DNA from: Candidatus Sumerlaeota bacterium
GTDB lineage: Bacteria > Sumerlaeota > Sumerlaeia > JAFGJS01
Assembly (NCBI GenBank): GCA_016928995.1
Contig: JAFGJS010000127.1
Span: 1 to 11,873, forward strand
Direction: 5' to 3'
Length of the DNA: 11,873 bases
Position 1 is the first letter of the stretch. The number at the start of each line of letters is the position of its first letter. The notes under the pieces are model-generated. The model had not been told where the DNA came from. It did no database searches and worked only from the letters and a program-made list of their open reading frames with translations. Of the stretch, positions 5,865 to 11,873 are shown piece after piece. The translations under genes were made by a program, and so were the position numbers.

Positions 5865-7502
5865 ATGCCAGCAACAAAGCAACAAACAACGCGTCAAAAG
5901 ACGCCGTATAAACCATCGCCCAGCGCGAAACATTCTAAACCGGCCGGCGGAAGCAAGCAGGATCATGTCATCATTTTCGACACGACCCTGCGCGACGGCG
6001 AGCAATCGCCCGGCTTCACCTTGCACACGGAAGAAAAAATCAAAATGGCGCGGCAACTGGAGCGCCTGAACGTGGATGTGATCGAAGCGGGATTCGCCAT
6101 CGCCTCGCAGGGCGATTTCGACGCGATCCAGGCCGTATCGCAGACCATCCGCAAGCCGGTCATCTGCTCGCTGGCGCGCGCGCTGCCCAAAGACATCGAG
6201 CGCGCCGGCGATTCGTTGAAATACGCCAAAAAGAAACGCATCCATACGTTCATCGCCACCAGCAGCATTCACGTGGAAAAGAAACTGAAACTGCCGCGCG
6301 AAAAGGTGATCGAACTGGCGGTGGATGCGGTGAAGCAGGCGCTGACATACACGAACGACGTGGAGTTTTCGTGCGAGGACGCGGGCCGCACGGACTGGGA
6401 TTACATCTGCGCGATCGTGGAGGCCGCGATCGAGGCCGGCGCCACGACGGTGAACATCCCCGACACCGTGGGCTATACAACGCCGCAGCAATACGGCGAA
6501 TGCATCGCGTATGTGAAGAAAAACGTGCCGAACATCGAGCAGGCCGTGATCTCCGTGCATTGCCACGACGACCTGGGAATGGCCGTGGCCAATTCGCTGG
6601 CGGGCGTGGTGAACGGCGCGCGCCAGGTGGAATGCACGATCAACGGCATCGGCGAACGAGCGGGCAACTGCTCATTGGAAGAAATCGTGATGGCGCTCAA
6701 GACGCGCAAGGATTTCTTCGGCATCGAAAGCAAGGTGGTCACTGAGGAGATCTTCAACACCAGCCGTTTGCTGGTCAGCCTGACGGGCATGCCGGTGCAA
6801 GCGAACAAGGCCATCGTGGGCGCGAACGCCTTCGCGCACGAGGCCGGCATTCATCAGGACGGCGTGCTGAAAGAACGCAGCACCTATGAAATCATGACCT
6901 CCGAATCCGTCGGCTGGCACGGCGAAAACATCATCCTGGGCAAGCACTCAGGGCGCCATGCCTTCCGCGATACGCTCAAACGCCTGGGCTGCCGGGATAT
7001 GAACGCAACGGACTTTGACGCCGCGTTCGGCGCGTTCATGAAACTCTGCGACAAGAAGAAAAAGGTGTATGAAGACGACATCATGGCGATCATCGAGTCC
7101 ACCGTGGCGGACACGCTGCCTCGCATGTATGAGCTGCAGTACATCAACGTAACGAGCGGCACGGAAACCGTGCCGACCGCCACGGTGCGCATCGGCAAAG
7201 GCGACGAAGTTTTGCAGGACGCCGGCTGCGGCGACGGTCCGGTGGACGCCGCGTATAAAACGATCGAGCGCATGCTGGGCGTGGAGACGACGCTGCTCGA
7301 CTACCATCTGGAAGCCATCACGGGCGGCAAGGATGCGCTCGGACGAGTGACGGTGCGGCTGGACGTCGACGGACGCCAGGCCGCAGGCCAAGGCTCCGAC
7401 ACGGACGTGATTGTGGCCAGCGTACGGGCTTTCCTCAATGCGCTGAATAAAATCGTCACGAATCCTACCCATGACAACGCAAAGGCCGGACGCGAACCCT
7501 GA
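5865..7502 (+). CDS. leuA: 2-isopropylmalate synthase
   Basis: LeuA condenses 2-oxoisovalerate with acetyl-CoA to 2-isopropylmalate, the first committed step of leucine synthesis. The 545-residue product has the DRE-TIM catalytic signature DTTLRDGEQSPG (39-50), metal ligands in HCHDDLGMA (232-240), GIGERAGNCSLEE (261-273), and NAFAHEAGIHQDG (321-333). The C-terminal LeuA dimer/regulatory domain (about 395-535, with YELQYINVTSG and GDGPVDAAYKTI) is the part that gives leucine feedback in the family. Residues 1-33 are a basic, T/K/S/P-rich extension before the barrel, longer than usual. The ATG at 5865 has AAGGAG about 8 bases upstream. The leucine T-box upstream supports leucine rather than citramalate or homocitrate chemistry. 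A strong terminator follows, so the unit is probably monocistronic. Confidence 0.96.
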   Translation: MPATKQQTTRQKTPYKPSPSAKHSKPAGGSKQDHVIIFDTTLRDGEQSPGFTLHTEEKIKMARQLERLNVDVIEAGFAIASQGDFDAIQAVSQTIRKPVICSLARALPKDIERAGDSLKYAKKKRIHTFIATSSIHVEKKLKLPREKVIELAVDAVKQALTYTNDVEFSCEDAGRTDWDYICAIVEAAIEAGATTVNIPDTVGYTTPQQYGECIAYVKKNVPNIEQAVISVHCHDDLGMAVANSLAGVVNGARQVECTINGIGERAGNCSLEEIVMALKTRKDFFGIESKVVTEEIFNTSRLLVSLTGMPVQANKAIVGANAFAHEAGIHQDGVLKERSTYEIMTSESVGWHGENIILGKHSGRHAFRDTLKRLGCRDMNATDFDAAFGAFMKLCDKKKKVYEDDIMAIIESTVADTLPRMYELQYINVTSGTETVPTATVRIGKGDEVLQDAGCGDGPVDAAYKTIERMLGVETTLLDYHLEAITGGKDALGRVTVRLDVDGRQAAGQGSDTDVIVASVRAFLNALNKIVTNPTHDNAKAGREP

Positions 7503-7542
7503 TCTTGAGCTGGTTGTCAGCCTTGATTCACAATCGATATCC

Positions 7543-7576
7543 AAAGAGCCGCTCGCCAAGCGGCTCTTTTTTTATT
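7543..7576 (+). terminator. Rho-independent terminator after leuA
   Basis: AAAGAGCCGCT (7543-7553) pairs perfectly with AGCGGCTCTTT (7559-7569) around CGCCA, followed by a T-run to 7573. It is 40 bases after the leuA stop. Confidence 0.95.
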
Positions 7577-7597
7577 GGCGTTATGTGTGGATGCGGC

Positions 7598-7644
7598 TTG
7601 ACGCTCGCCGGTAAACGGCGCCTATAATAACTATCAAGCGCTTG
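7598..7644 (+). promoter_or_regulatory. Promoter with start-site palindrome for the envelope gene cluster
   Basis: TTGACG (7598-7603) and a perfect TATAAT (7623-7628) are 19 bases apart, slightly long for sigma-70. The spacer contains CGCCG/CGGCG (7606-7610, 7616-7620). At the expected transcription start lies the perfect 10-bp palindrome CAAGCGCTTG (7635-7644), an operator candidate. The leader to the start at 7787 is about 150 bases; apart from a GGCTG/CAGCC pairing near 7709-7739 I see nothing recognisable in it. Confidence 0.6.
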
Positions 7645-7786
7645 GCCGCAGATCATTTTACACGCCGGACATCCGCGCTCCAAGACAACGCAGCATCCCC
7701 GGCACAGCGCGGCTGAAAGGAAACGTTTGCCGTGCAGCCAGCCTTGGAACGCGAGTCCAGGGTTACATTCCGACTGAGGAGCAATT

Positions 7787-8764
7787 ATGAACGTCCATCA
7801 AAACGGTATCTCGAAAAGACAATGGAGCACGATCCCGCTCATCCTGGCGCTGCTGGGGCTTTCCGGACTGCTGAATGGCGCATGGGCGCAAGACGACTTG
7901 CTGAACTGGTCATTCACCGATCCAGACGACTATGCCGAGTGGACCACGAACGTTCCACGCATGATGTCGGATTATGGGATGGAAGTCGACCTGAACACAA
8001 CGGACTCATTCATCAACATCGCCGAGGCGTTCGAGGCCTCCAAATTCAACACGCTCCAACTCCAGCTGGCGCTGGGCGAGGTGAAACTCGCCCGCCTAGC
8101 CAAGGTGCAATGGGACAACGGCTCGGGCTTTTCGGACGCAAACTCAATTGATTTTCACTACGACGGCTTCGGCACAATGATCATTGAAATGCGCATGGGA
8201 AACCATCCCAACTGGACCGGCTCGATCAGCGAACTGCGCATCGATCCGAGCGATAAAATTGAAACGATGACCGTGAAAGGCGCGGCGCTGCTCAAGCGAG
8301 CTCCAGACGAAGAATTTGAAAGCAACACTCTACGCCAGTTGGCGATTCCAATTCCGGATAAAGTGGATTGGTTGCAACCCCAGAAGGCCAGCGACCGGTT
8401 GAACTACACCATGCGGCCCATTTTGGTGTACGTTTTCAGCTTAAAGGATGAAGTTTCGAAACGCATCAATCAAAATGTGCTGGACAGCACTCCATTCCGC
8501 GCGATGGCGGTTAAATTCGATTGCATGCGCTTTCTGCCGAGTCAAAGAAGCAAGTATGAGAAATACACCGGCGCCGTCTCGCAGGTGCCGTCGTTCATCT
8601 TTCTATATCGCTATCAGTCCGATGGTGAGCTGGTGGAAGTACAGCGCGCAGCCGGAAACCTCAGCGCCGCGCAAATCGGCCGTGAAATGGAGATCGTGCT
8701 GCAAAAAATCGAAGTGGAGAAAATGAAACTCGAAGCAATCAAAGCAGGAGAATACTACGAATGA
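7787..8764 (+). CDS. Secreted beta-sandwich / thioredoxin-like fusion protein
   Basis: The 325-residue product has a signal peptide (basic SKRQW, hydrophobic core 16-30, likely cleavage after AWA at 34). Residues 38-170 look like a beta-sandwich: an NWSF start, VQWDNGSGF (107-115), and NWTGSISELRIDP (142-154), a pattern seen in carbohydrate-binding-like modules of cell-surface proteins. Residues 205-312 resemble a thioredoxin fold: the strand RPILVYVFS, the helix DEVSKRINQNVL, the strand FRAMAVKFD, and VPSFIFLYR with the cis-proline-like P268. The CxxC site is absent; the only cysteine after the signal is C246, so classical disulfide exchange is unlikely. The C-terminus is a charged helix. 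The family is not recognised with certainty. The ATG at 7787 has GAGGAG upstream, and the stop overlaps the next start (ATGA). Confidence 0.85.
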   Translation: MNVHQNGISKRQWSTIPLILALLGLSGLLNGAWAQDDLLNWSFTDPDDYAEWTTNVPRMMSDYGMEVDLNTTDSFINIAEAFEASKFNTLQLQLALGEVKLARLAKVQWDNGSGFSDANSIDFHYDGFGTMIIEMRMGNHPNWTGSISELRIDPSDKIETMTVKGAALLKRAPDEEFESNTLRQLAIPIPDKVDWLQPQKASDRLNYTMRPILVYVFSLKDEVSKRINQNVLDSTPFRAMAVKFDCMRFLPSQRSKYEKYTGAVSQVPSFIFLYRYQSDGELVEVQRAAGNLSAAQIGREMEIVLQKIEVEKMKLEAIKAGEYYE

Positions 8765-9426
8765 CGCGAACAACGATGACACTATGGACGCTTGTCGCGG
8801 CTGGAGCTCTGCTGACCGGCTGCGGAGGAAAAAGCGTCACGCCGTATCAGGAATGGACTCCGGAGAATGCCAAGGGGCCCGTGGCGCACTGGCAGCGTTC
8901 TCAGCTATTCTATCAACCAATGGTCATCACCGATGAATCTACTTGGAAAGAAGTGCAGAAACGGATGGATCGTGAATATCAAGAGGTCGATTTTAAGAAG
9001 TACTCCATCGTCGGCGCCTTCGCGCTTGAGCCGGACGTTCCAGAGACCATCGACGGTAAAATGGAAAATCGCGGCTACGGAGTCTGGCTGAAATCCATGA
9101 AGCGGACAGCGGATGACGTGCTGATCATCCGCCTGAAAAGCCGGACAGCCACTTTTCCGGAATCCGCGGTGGGGCCGCTGCATTTCTACTTCGCCAAGGT
9201 GGATCGCTTGGTGAAAGCTCCCATCTTTTATATCAACAGCGAAAAAAAAGAAGTGTCATTGCCGCCGGCAGTGGCGCAAGCCCAGTCGACGCCCGCCGAA
9301 CCGAATTCAGACGGCAGGCCTGACCTGAGCAAATATAACGTGCGTAACAATGCTCCCACTGACGGGTACGTGAAAAAAAATCGTCAGTCAACGCTCAAGC
9401 AGATGCAGGAAACTTATGGACAATGA
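8761..9426 (+). CDS. Lipoprotein with PrcB C-terminal-like domain
   Basis: The 221-residue product begins with a lipoprotein signal: a hydrophobic stretch 8-18 and lipobox LTGC with lipidated C21. There is no aspartate at +2 (GG follows), so outer-membrane sorting is possible. Residues 55-158 resemble the PrcB_C fold: an ESTWKEVQKRM helix, VDFKKYSIVGAFAL, GYGVWLKSMKRTADDVLIIRL, and a final strand with KAPIFYI. This match is by pattern only. Residues 165-221 are low-complexity, P/A/Q-rich and then basic, probably a flexible tail. The start overlaps the preceding stop as ATGA, with GGAG upstream, so the two are likely made together and may interact in the periplasm. A plain hypothetical lipoprotein is the conservative reading. 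Confidence 0.85.
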   Translation: MTRTTMTLWTLVAAGALLTGCGGKSVTPYQEWTPENAKGPVAHWQRSQLFYQPMVITDESTWKEVQKRMDREYQEVDFKKYSIVGAFALEPDVPETIDGKMENRGYGVWLKSMKRTADDVLIIRLKSRTATFPESAVGPLHFYFAKVDRLVKAPIFYINSEKKEVSLPPAVAQAQSTPAEPNSDGRPDLSKYNVRNNAPTDGYVKKNRQSTLKQMQETYGQ

Positions 9427-9462
9427 AACAAGCGATTTCTCAGACACCCAACATCCCGAAGC

Positions 9463-9885
9463 ATGAGCGCCGTTTCATTTTTTAAAGTGGACATGCCGTT
9501 TTTCGAAACGTACCCTCCGCCTATGACTCGTTTTAATCGATGGAAGCAGCCGGTTCCTCCACAGGACACCGAAATACTACTTGCACGGGCGCCGTCCCGG
9601 GAAATCGGCTATTTAAACAGCATCGTGGAAAGTTATGAAGGAATCGGGATGCTGCGCACGCGTGACGCCGGTCTGGGGTTGGTGGAATTTTGGATGATCC
9701 CGGATTTCAAAGAGGAGTTCATGCGCCTGATCGACGCGCTCAACCGGGAAATCCCGATCGCATGGACGCCTCGCAGCGAACATGACCGTTCATTCGGCGT
9801 TGTGAACGGCGTGGGATATTCTCCGGATCAGGACGACGCGAACAGCGGCGCTGAACGGGAAGAAAACAACGATCCATTGTCATAA
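9463..9885 (+). CDS. DUF4911-like small protein
   Basis: The 140-residue product has a central region (about 37-98) that fits the DUF4911 pattern: TEILLARAPSREIGYLNSIVESYEGIGMLRTRD, then LVEFWMIPDFKEEFMRLIDAL. The motif 'IVESYEG' followed by 'RTRD' is the most telling part. The family has no known function. The C-terminal 40 residues are acidic and disordered (DQDDANSGAEREE). There is no signal peptide or membrane segment, so it is cytoplasmic. The start is uncertain: ATG at 9463 lacks a Shine-Dalgarno, and ATGs at 9493 and 9523 are alternatives that keep the domain. It lies 36 bases after the lipoprotein gene and 33 before the membrane protein gene. Confidence 0.75.
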   Translation: MSAVSFFKVDMPFFETYPPPMTRFNRWKQPVPPQDTEILLARAPSREIGYLNSIVESYEGIGMLRTRDAGLGLVEFWMIPDFKEEFMRLIDALNREIPIAWTPRSEHDRSFGVVNGVGYSPDQDDANSGAEREENNDPLS

Positions 9886-9918
9886 TCCGCAACATCACTC
9901 GACGAGGTGCGACATTCA

Positions 9919-11873
9919 ATGCAGCGATTCGTACTGCCGGCGTGCGGGGGATTTCTAGGCCTCGCTTTCTCGTTTTACGCCCAATCCTGGCTGGATGTAG
10001 ACTATAATTTCTGGCTGACTTTCTTTTACATCTTCATCGGCGTTGTGCTGGGACTGACCGCGGAACACGCATTGATCGCGCCGCCATACACGCCGATGGT
10101 CATGCGGATCATCGTCTGGGTTTCATCCGGCATCTACCTCTATGCGATCATCCTGCTCTTCACGCCCTTCACACACAACGTGGATGAGATCAAGCCCGCG
10201 ATCATGCTCAGCGCGGGCGCGTATATCTGGCTGATCTACAGCTGCGCTCTCTTTGTGATCGGCCAGCCGGGACGCATCTTTAAGATTCTGTTGCCGCTGC
10301 TGGGATTTCTCGCGCTCTTTTTTCTTTCCATCCTGCTCGCGGATTCCCAGATCCGATGGATCGGCTGGTTTAATCTGCGATTCTATCTCTTCACTATCGT
10401 GATGATCTTCATCGTGGCCTCGACGATCACCACCAAGGAAGAATTGATCCATGCCTGCTCGATCTTTACGGCCCTGGCGCTGCTCTCTTGTCTCTTCGGC
10501 ATTCTGCATTACTACCAGCAACTTGGATTCCTGGAACGTTTCGCCGAACGCGACGCATCAAATAAACAATTATGGGCGAATCTGATCCGGACCTTGCAGC
10601 AAAATCGCCAGATGTTCGGCACGATCCTCAGCACCGACTTCTTCGCCGCATATCTGATCATGGCGCTGCCTGGCGCGGTGGCGCTGAGTTTCGGCGCATC
10701 CCAAATCTACAACCGGATCCTGGGATTCGTAACGACGCTGACGATGCTGGCGTGTATTTATCAAACCAATTCGAACGAAACGATTCTGGGCGTGGCGGCT
10801 TTCATCTTCATTTTCGCCCTGGGCTACAATTACATACAGCCGGGATCGGTTCTGCGGCGCAATTTGAAACTGACGGTCCTGCTGAGCGCCATCACCCTGG
10901 CCGTGCTGATCTTCATGACATGGTCGGAGTTCGTGCCGCGCATCCAAAGTCTGGACGGCGCCTTCCGGGCGCGAGGCATCATCTATAAAGGCGGCTGGGA
11001 CATGTTCCTGGCGCACCCCTGGTTCGGCTGGGGACCCGGTTCTTTCCGCATGATCTTTCCGCTGTTCCGGCATCAGGATTATGACATCACGGAAATCTCC
11101 AATGTGACATTGTTCGCGCACAACCAGTTCCTCGGAATGCTATGCGAAACGGGCATTTTCAGTTTCATCTGCTATATGGTATTCCTTGCGATGCTATGCC
11201 GCTTCTTGCTGCGCGAAATCCGCAAGCGCCCCTTGAGCGACATCTCCATTTTTCAATTCGCCTTCCTCGGCGGAATCGTGGCGATTCACATCCAGAATTT
11301 CTTCAGCCCCAACTACCGTTGGGTGGCTCCGGCGATCGCATACAACACCATGCTGGGTTTAGCCATCGCCTCGGGCAACATCACGCAGATCGCCGCAGCA
11401 GAATCCGACGATGAAACCGCGCTCGCCCCACTGGAAGCCTGGCTGAAACAGAATCGGAAGATCTGGGCTAGCTGCCTGATCGCCGTCTCGTTCATCGGGA
11501 TCGCCCTATCATCAAAGACCGGCTTTAACTATTTTCGCAGCGCGATCGAAAACAACAAAGGCATCCTGCATCAGCAAAGCGCGGACAAACTGCGGGAATA
11601 CGTGCGCAGAGGTCAAACAGTCGAAGGCGGACGATTGACCGACGAAGGGAAAGAACTCTATCTGAATGAAATTAAACTAAGAGAAAAAACAGCGGTTCAG
11701 CATTTCGAAAAATCCATTGTCTACGATCCTACGTTTCAAACAGCCTTTTACAAAATCGCACACACCTATAATCAGCAAGGCTTTCATATTGAAGCCTTGC
11801 AGATGTATAACGACCTCTCCTATCTCAACTCCGATTATTCGGAGATCTACTATAATTACGGCGTCATCTTCCA
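9919..11873 (+). CDS. O-antigen ligase/Wzy_C-like membrane protein with C-terminal TPRs (partial)
   Basis: The frame is open from the ATG at 9919 (GAGGTG 9 bases upstream) to the end of the window, 651 codons without a stop. Residues 1-535 carry many transmembrane helices. The Wzy_C/O-antigen ligase core is recognisable: R352 in ARGIIYKGGWDMFLAHPWFGWGPGSFR (351-377) and FAHNQFLGMLCETG (399-412) with H401 and E410. This layout is shared by O-antigen ligases, polysaccharide polymerases and PglL-type O-oligosaccharyltransferases, which move lipid-linked sugars onto lipid A, growing chains or proteins. After a last helix near 514-530, residues from about 590 form TPR repeats (VQHFEKSIVYDPTFQTAFYKIAHTY...ALQMYNDLSYLNSDYSEIYYNYG) that would bind a partner protein. 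The substrate cannot be assigned. The 3' end lies outside the window. Confidence 0.9.
   Translation, partial: MQRFVLPACGGFLGLAFSFYAQSWLDVDYNFWLTFFYIFIGVVLGLTAEHALIAPPYTPMVMRIIVWVSSGIYLYAIILLFTPFTHNVDEIKPAIMLSAGAYIWLIYSCALFVIGQPGRIFKILLPLLGFLALFFLSILLADSQIRWIGWFNLRFYLFTIVMIFIVASTITTKEELIHACSIFTALALLSCLFGILHYYQQLGFLERFAERDASNKQLWANLIRTLQQNRQMFGTILSTDFFAAYLIMALPGAVALSFGASQIYNRILGFVTTLTMLACIYQTNSNETILGVAAFIFIFALGYNYIQPGSVLRRNLKLTVLLSAITLAVLIFMTWSEFVPRIQSLDGAFRARGIIYKGGWDMFLAHPWFGWGPGSFRMIFPLFRHQDYDITEISNVTLFAHNQFLGMLCETGIFSFICYMVFLAMLCRFLLREIRKRPLSDISIFQFAFLGGIVAIHIQNFFSPNYRWVAPAIAYNTMLGLAIASGNITQIAAAESDDETALAPLEAWLKQNRKIWASCLIAVSFIGIALSSKTGFNYFRSAIENNKGILHQQSADKLREYVRRGQTVEGGRLTDEGKELYLNEIKLREKTAVQHFEKSIVYDPTFQTAFYKIAHTYNQQGFHIEALQMYNDLSYLNSDYSEIYYNYGVIF

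Noticed and set aside
5562-6566. Long - strand open frame (334 codons) opposite leuA
   Set aside because: It overlaps the T-box and the clearly coding start of leuA, has His/Arg/Leu-rich antisense-type composition and no recognisable domain.
7732-8151. GTG-started 139-codon frame at the start of the secreted-protein gene
   Set aside because: It runs in another frame through the signal peptide and beta-sandwich region, which has a better start, ribosome-binding site and a coherent product.
9423-9485. 20-codon ORF overlapping the lipoprotein stop by ATGA
   Set aside because: It is very short, out of frame with the following gene, and its product has no recognisable feature; probably fortuitous.
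10570-11121. 183-codon - strand frame opposite the membrane protein gene
   Set aside because: Its Gln/Arg/Asp/Glu/His-rich composition is the usual antisense image of a hydrophobic membrane protein; the + strand frame is open for 651 codons with clear Wzy_C motifs.
1-11873. CRISPR arrays, tRNA genes, insertion sequences and attachment sites
   Set aside because: No regularly spaced repeats, tRNA-like cloverleaf, transposase-like ORF or flanking direct repeats were seen on either strand by reading; a tRNAscan or repeat search was not possible here.

Overview
The window looks like chromosomal DNA (roughly mid-50s % GC by eye) from a free-living, probably Gram-negative-type bacterium. Signs of an outer membrane are a lipoprotein with a lipobox, a signal-peptide protein and an O-antigen-ligase-like membrane protein. 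Starts mostly carry Shine-Dalgarno sites. No rRNA or other phylum marker is present, so the phylum cannot be fixed. The mix of type III pantothenate kinase, a T-box-controlled leuA and a Wzy_C-TPR protein suggests one of the deep-branching, largely uncultured phyla, but this is a weak inference.

Left part (1-2179, + strand): the tail of an unidentified gene, a short 7-bp tandem repeat, then a tight cofactor and nucleotide operon of ndk (nucleoside diphosphate kinase), birA (biotin-protein ligase) and coaX (type III pantothenate kinase). birA and coaX overlap by ATGA. A small helical protein of unknown function follows on the - strand (2252-2701). A gene-free divergent region (2702-3060) then leads to an HU/IHF-type DNA-binding protein, whose leader holds a perfect 9-bp hairpin and which ends in a strong terminator. 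A CxxCxxCC zinc/iron-cluster protein (YkgJ family) follows.

Middle part (3854-5202, - strand): a Bcp-type peroxiredoxin and, upstream of it, a class I SAM-dependent methyltransferase, possibly one transcription unit.

Regulatory core (5203-5864): a leucine T-box leader with an AGUA / GAA-CUG specifier loop, a GGUG-containing apical loop, the AGGGUGGUAACGCG T-box and a competing terminator. It sits upstream of leuA (2-isopropylmalate synthase, 5865-7502). Between the T-box terminator and leuA lie two extra GC-rich hairpins. Upstream of the T-box is a GC hairpin with a U-run that has no + strand gene to terminate.

Right part (7577-11873, + strand): a good sigma-70-like promoter with a palindrome at the expected start site drives a cluster of four closely packed genes. 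They are a secreted protein joining a beta-sandwich-like region to a thioredoxin-like domain without CxxC, a translationally coupled lipoprotein resembling PrcB C-terminal domains, a DUF4911-like small protein, and a large membrane protein (O-antigen-ligase/Wzy_C type) with C-terminal TPRs that runs off the window. The cluster could serve envelope polysaccharide assembly or protein glycosylation; this is inferred only from gene order and the last gene. It is the least described part of the window, together with the unusual leader architecture of leuA.
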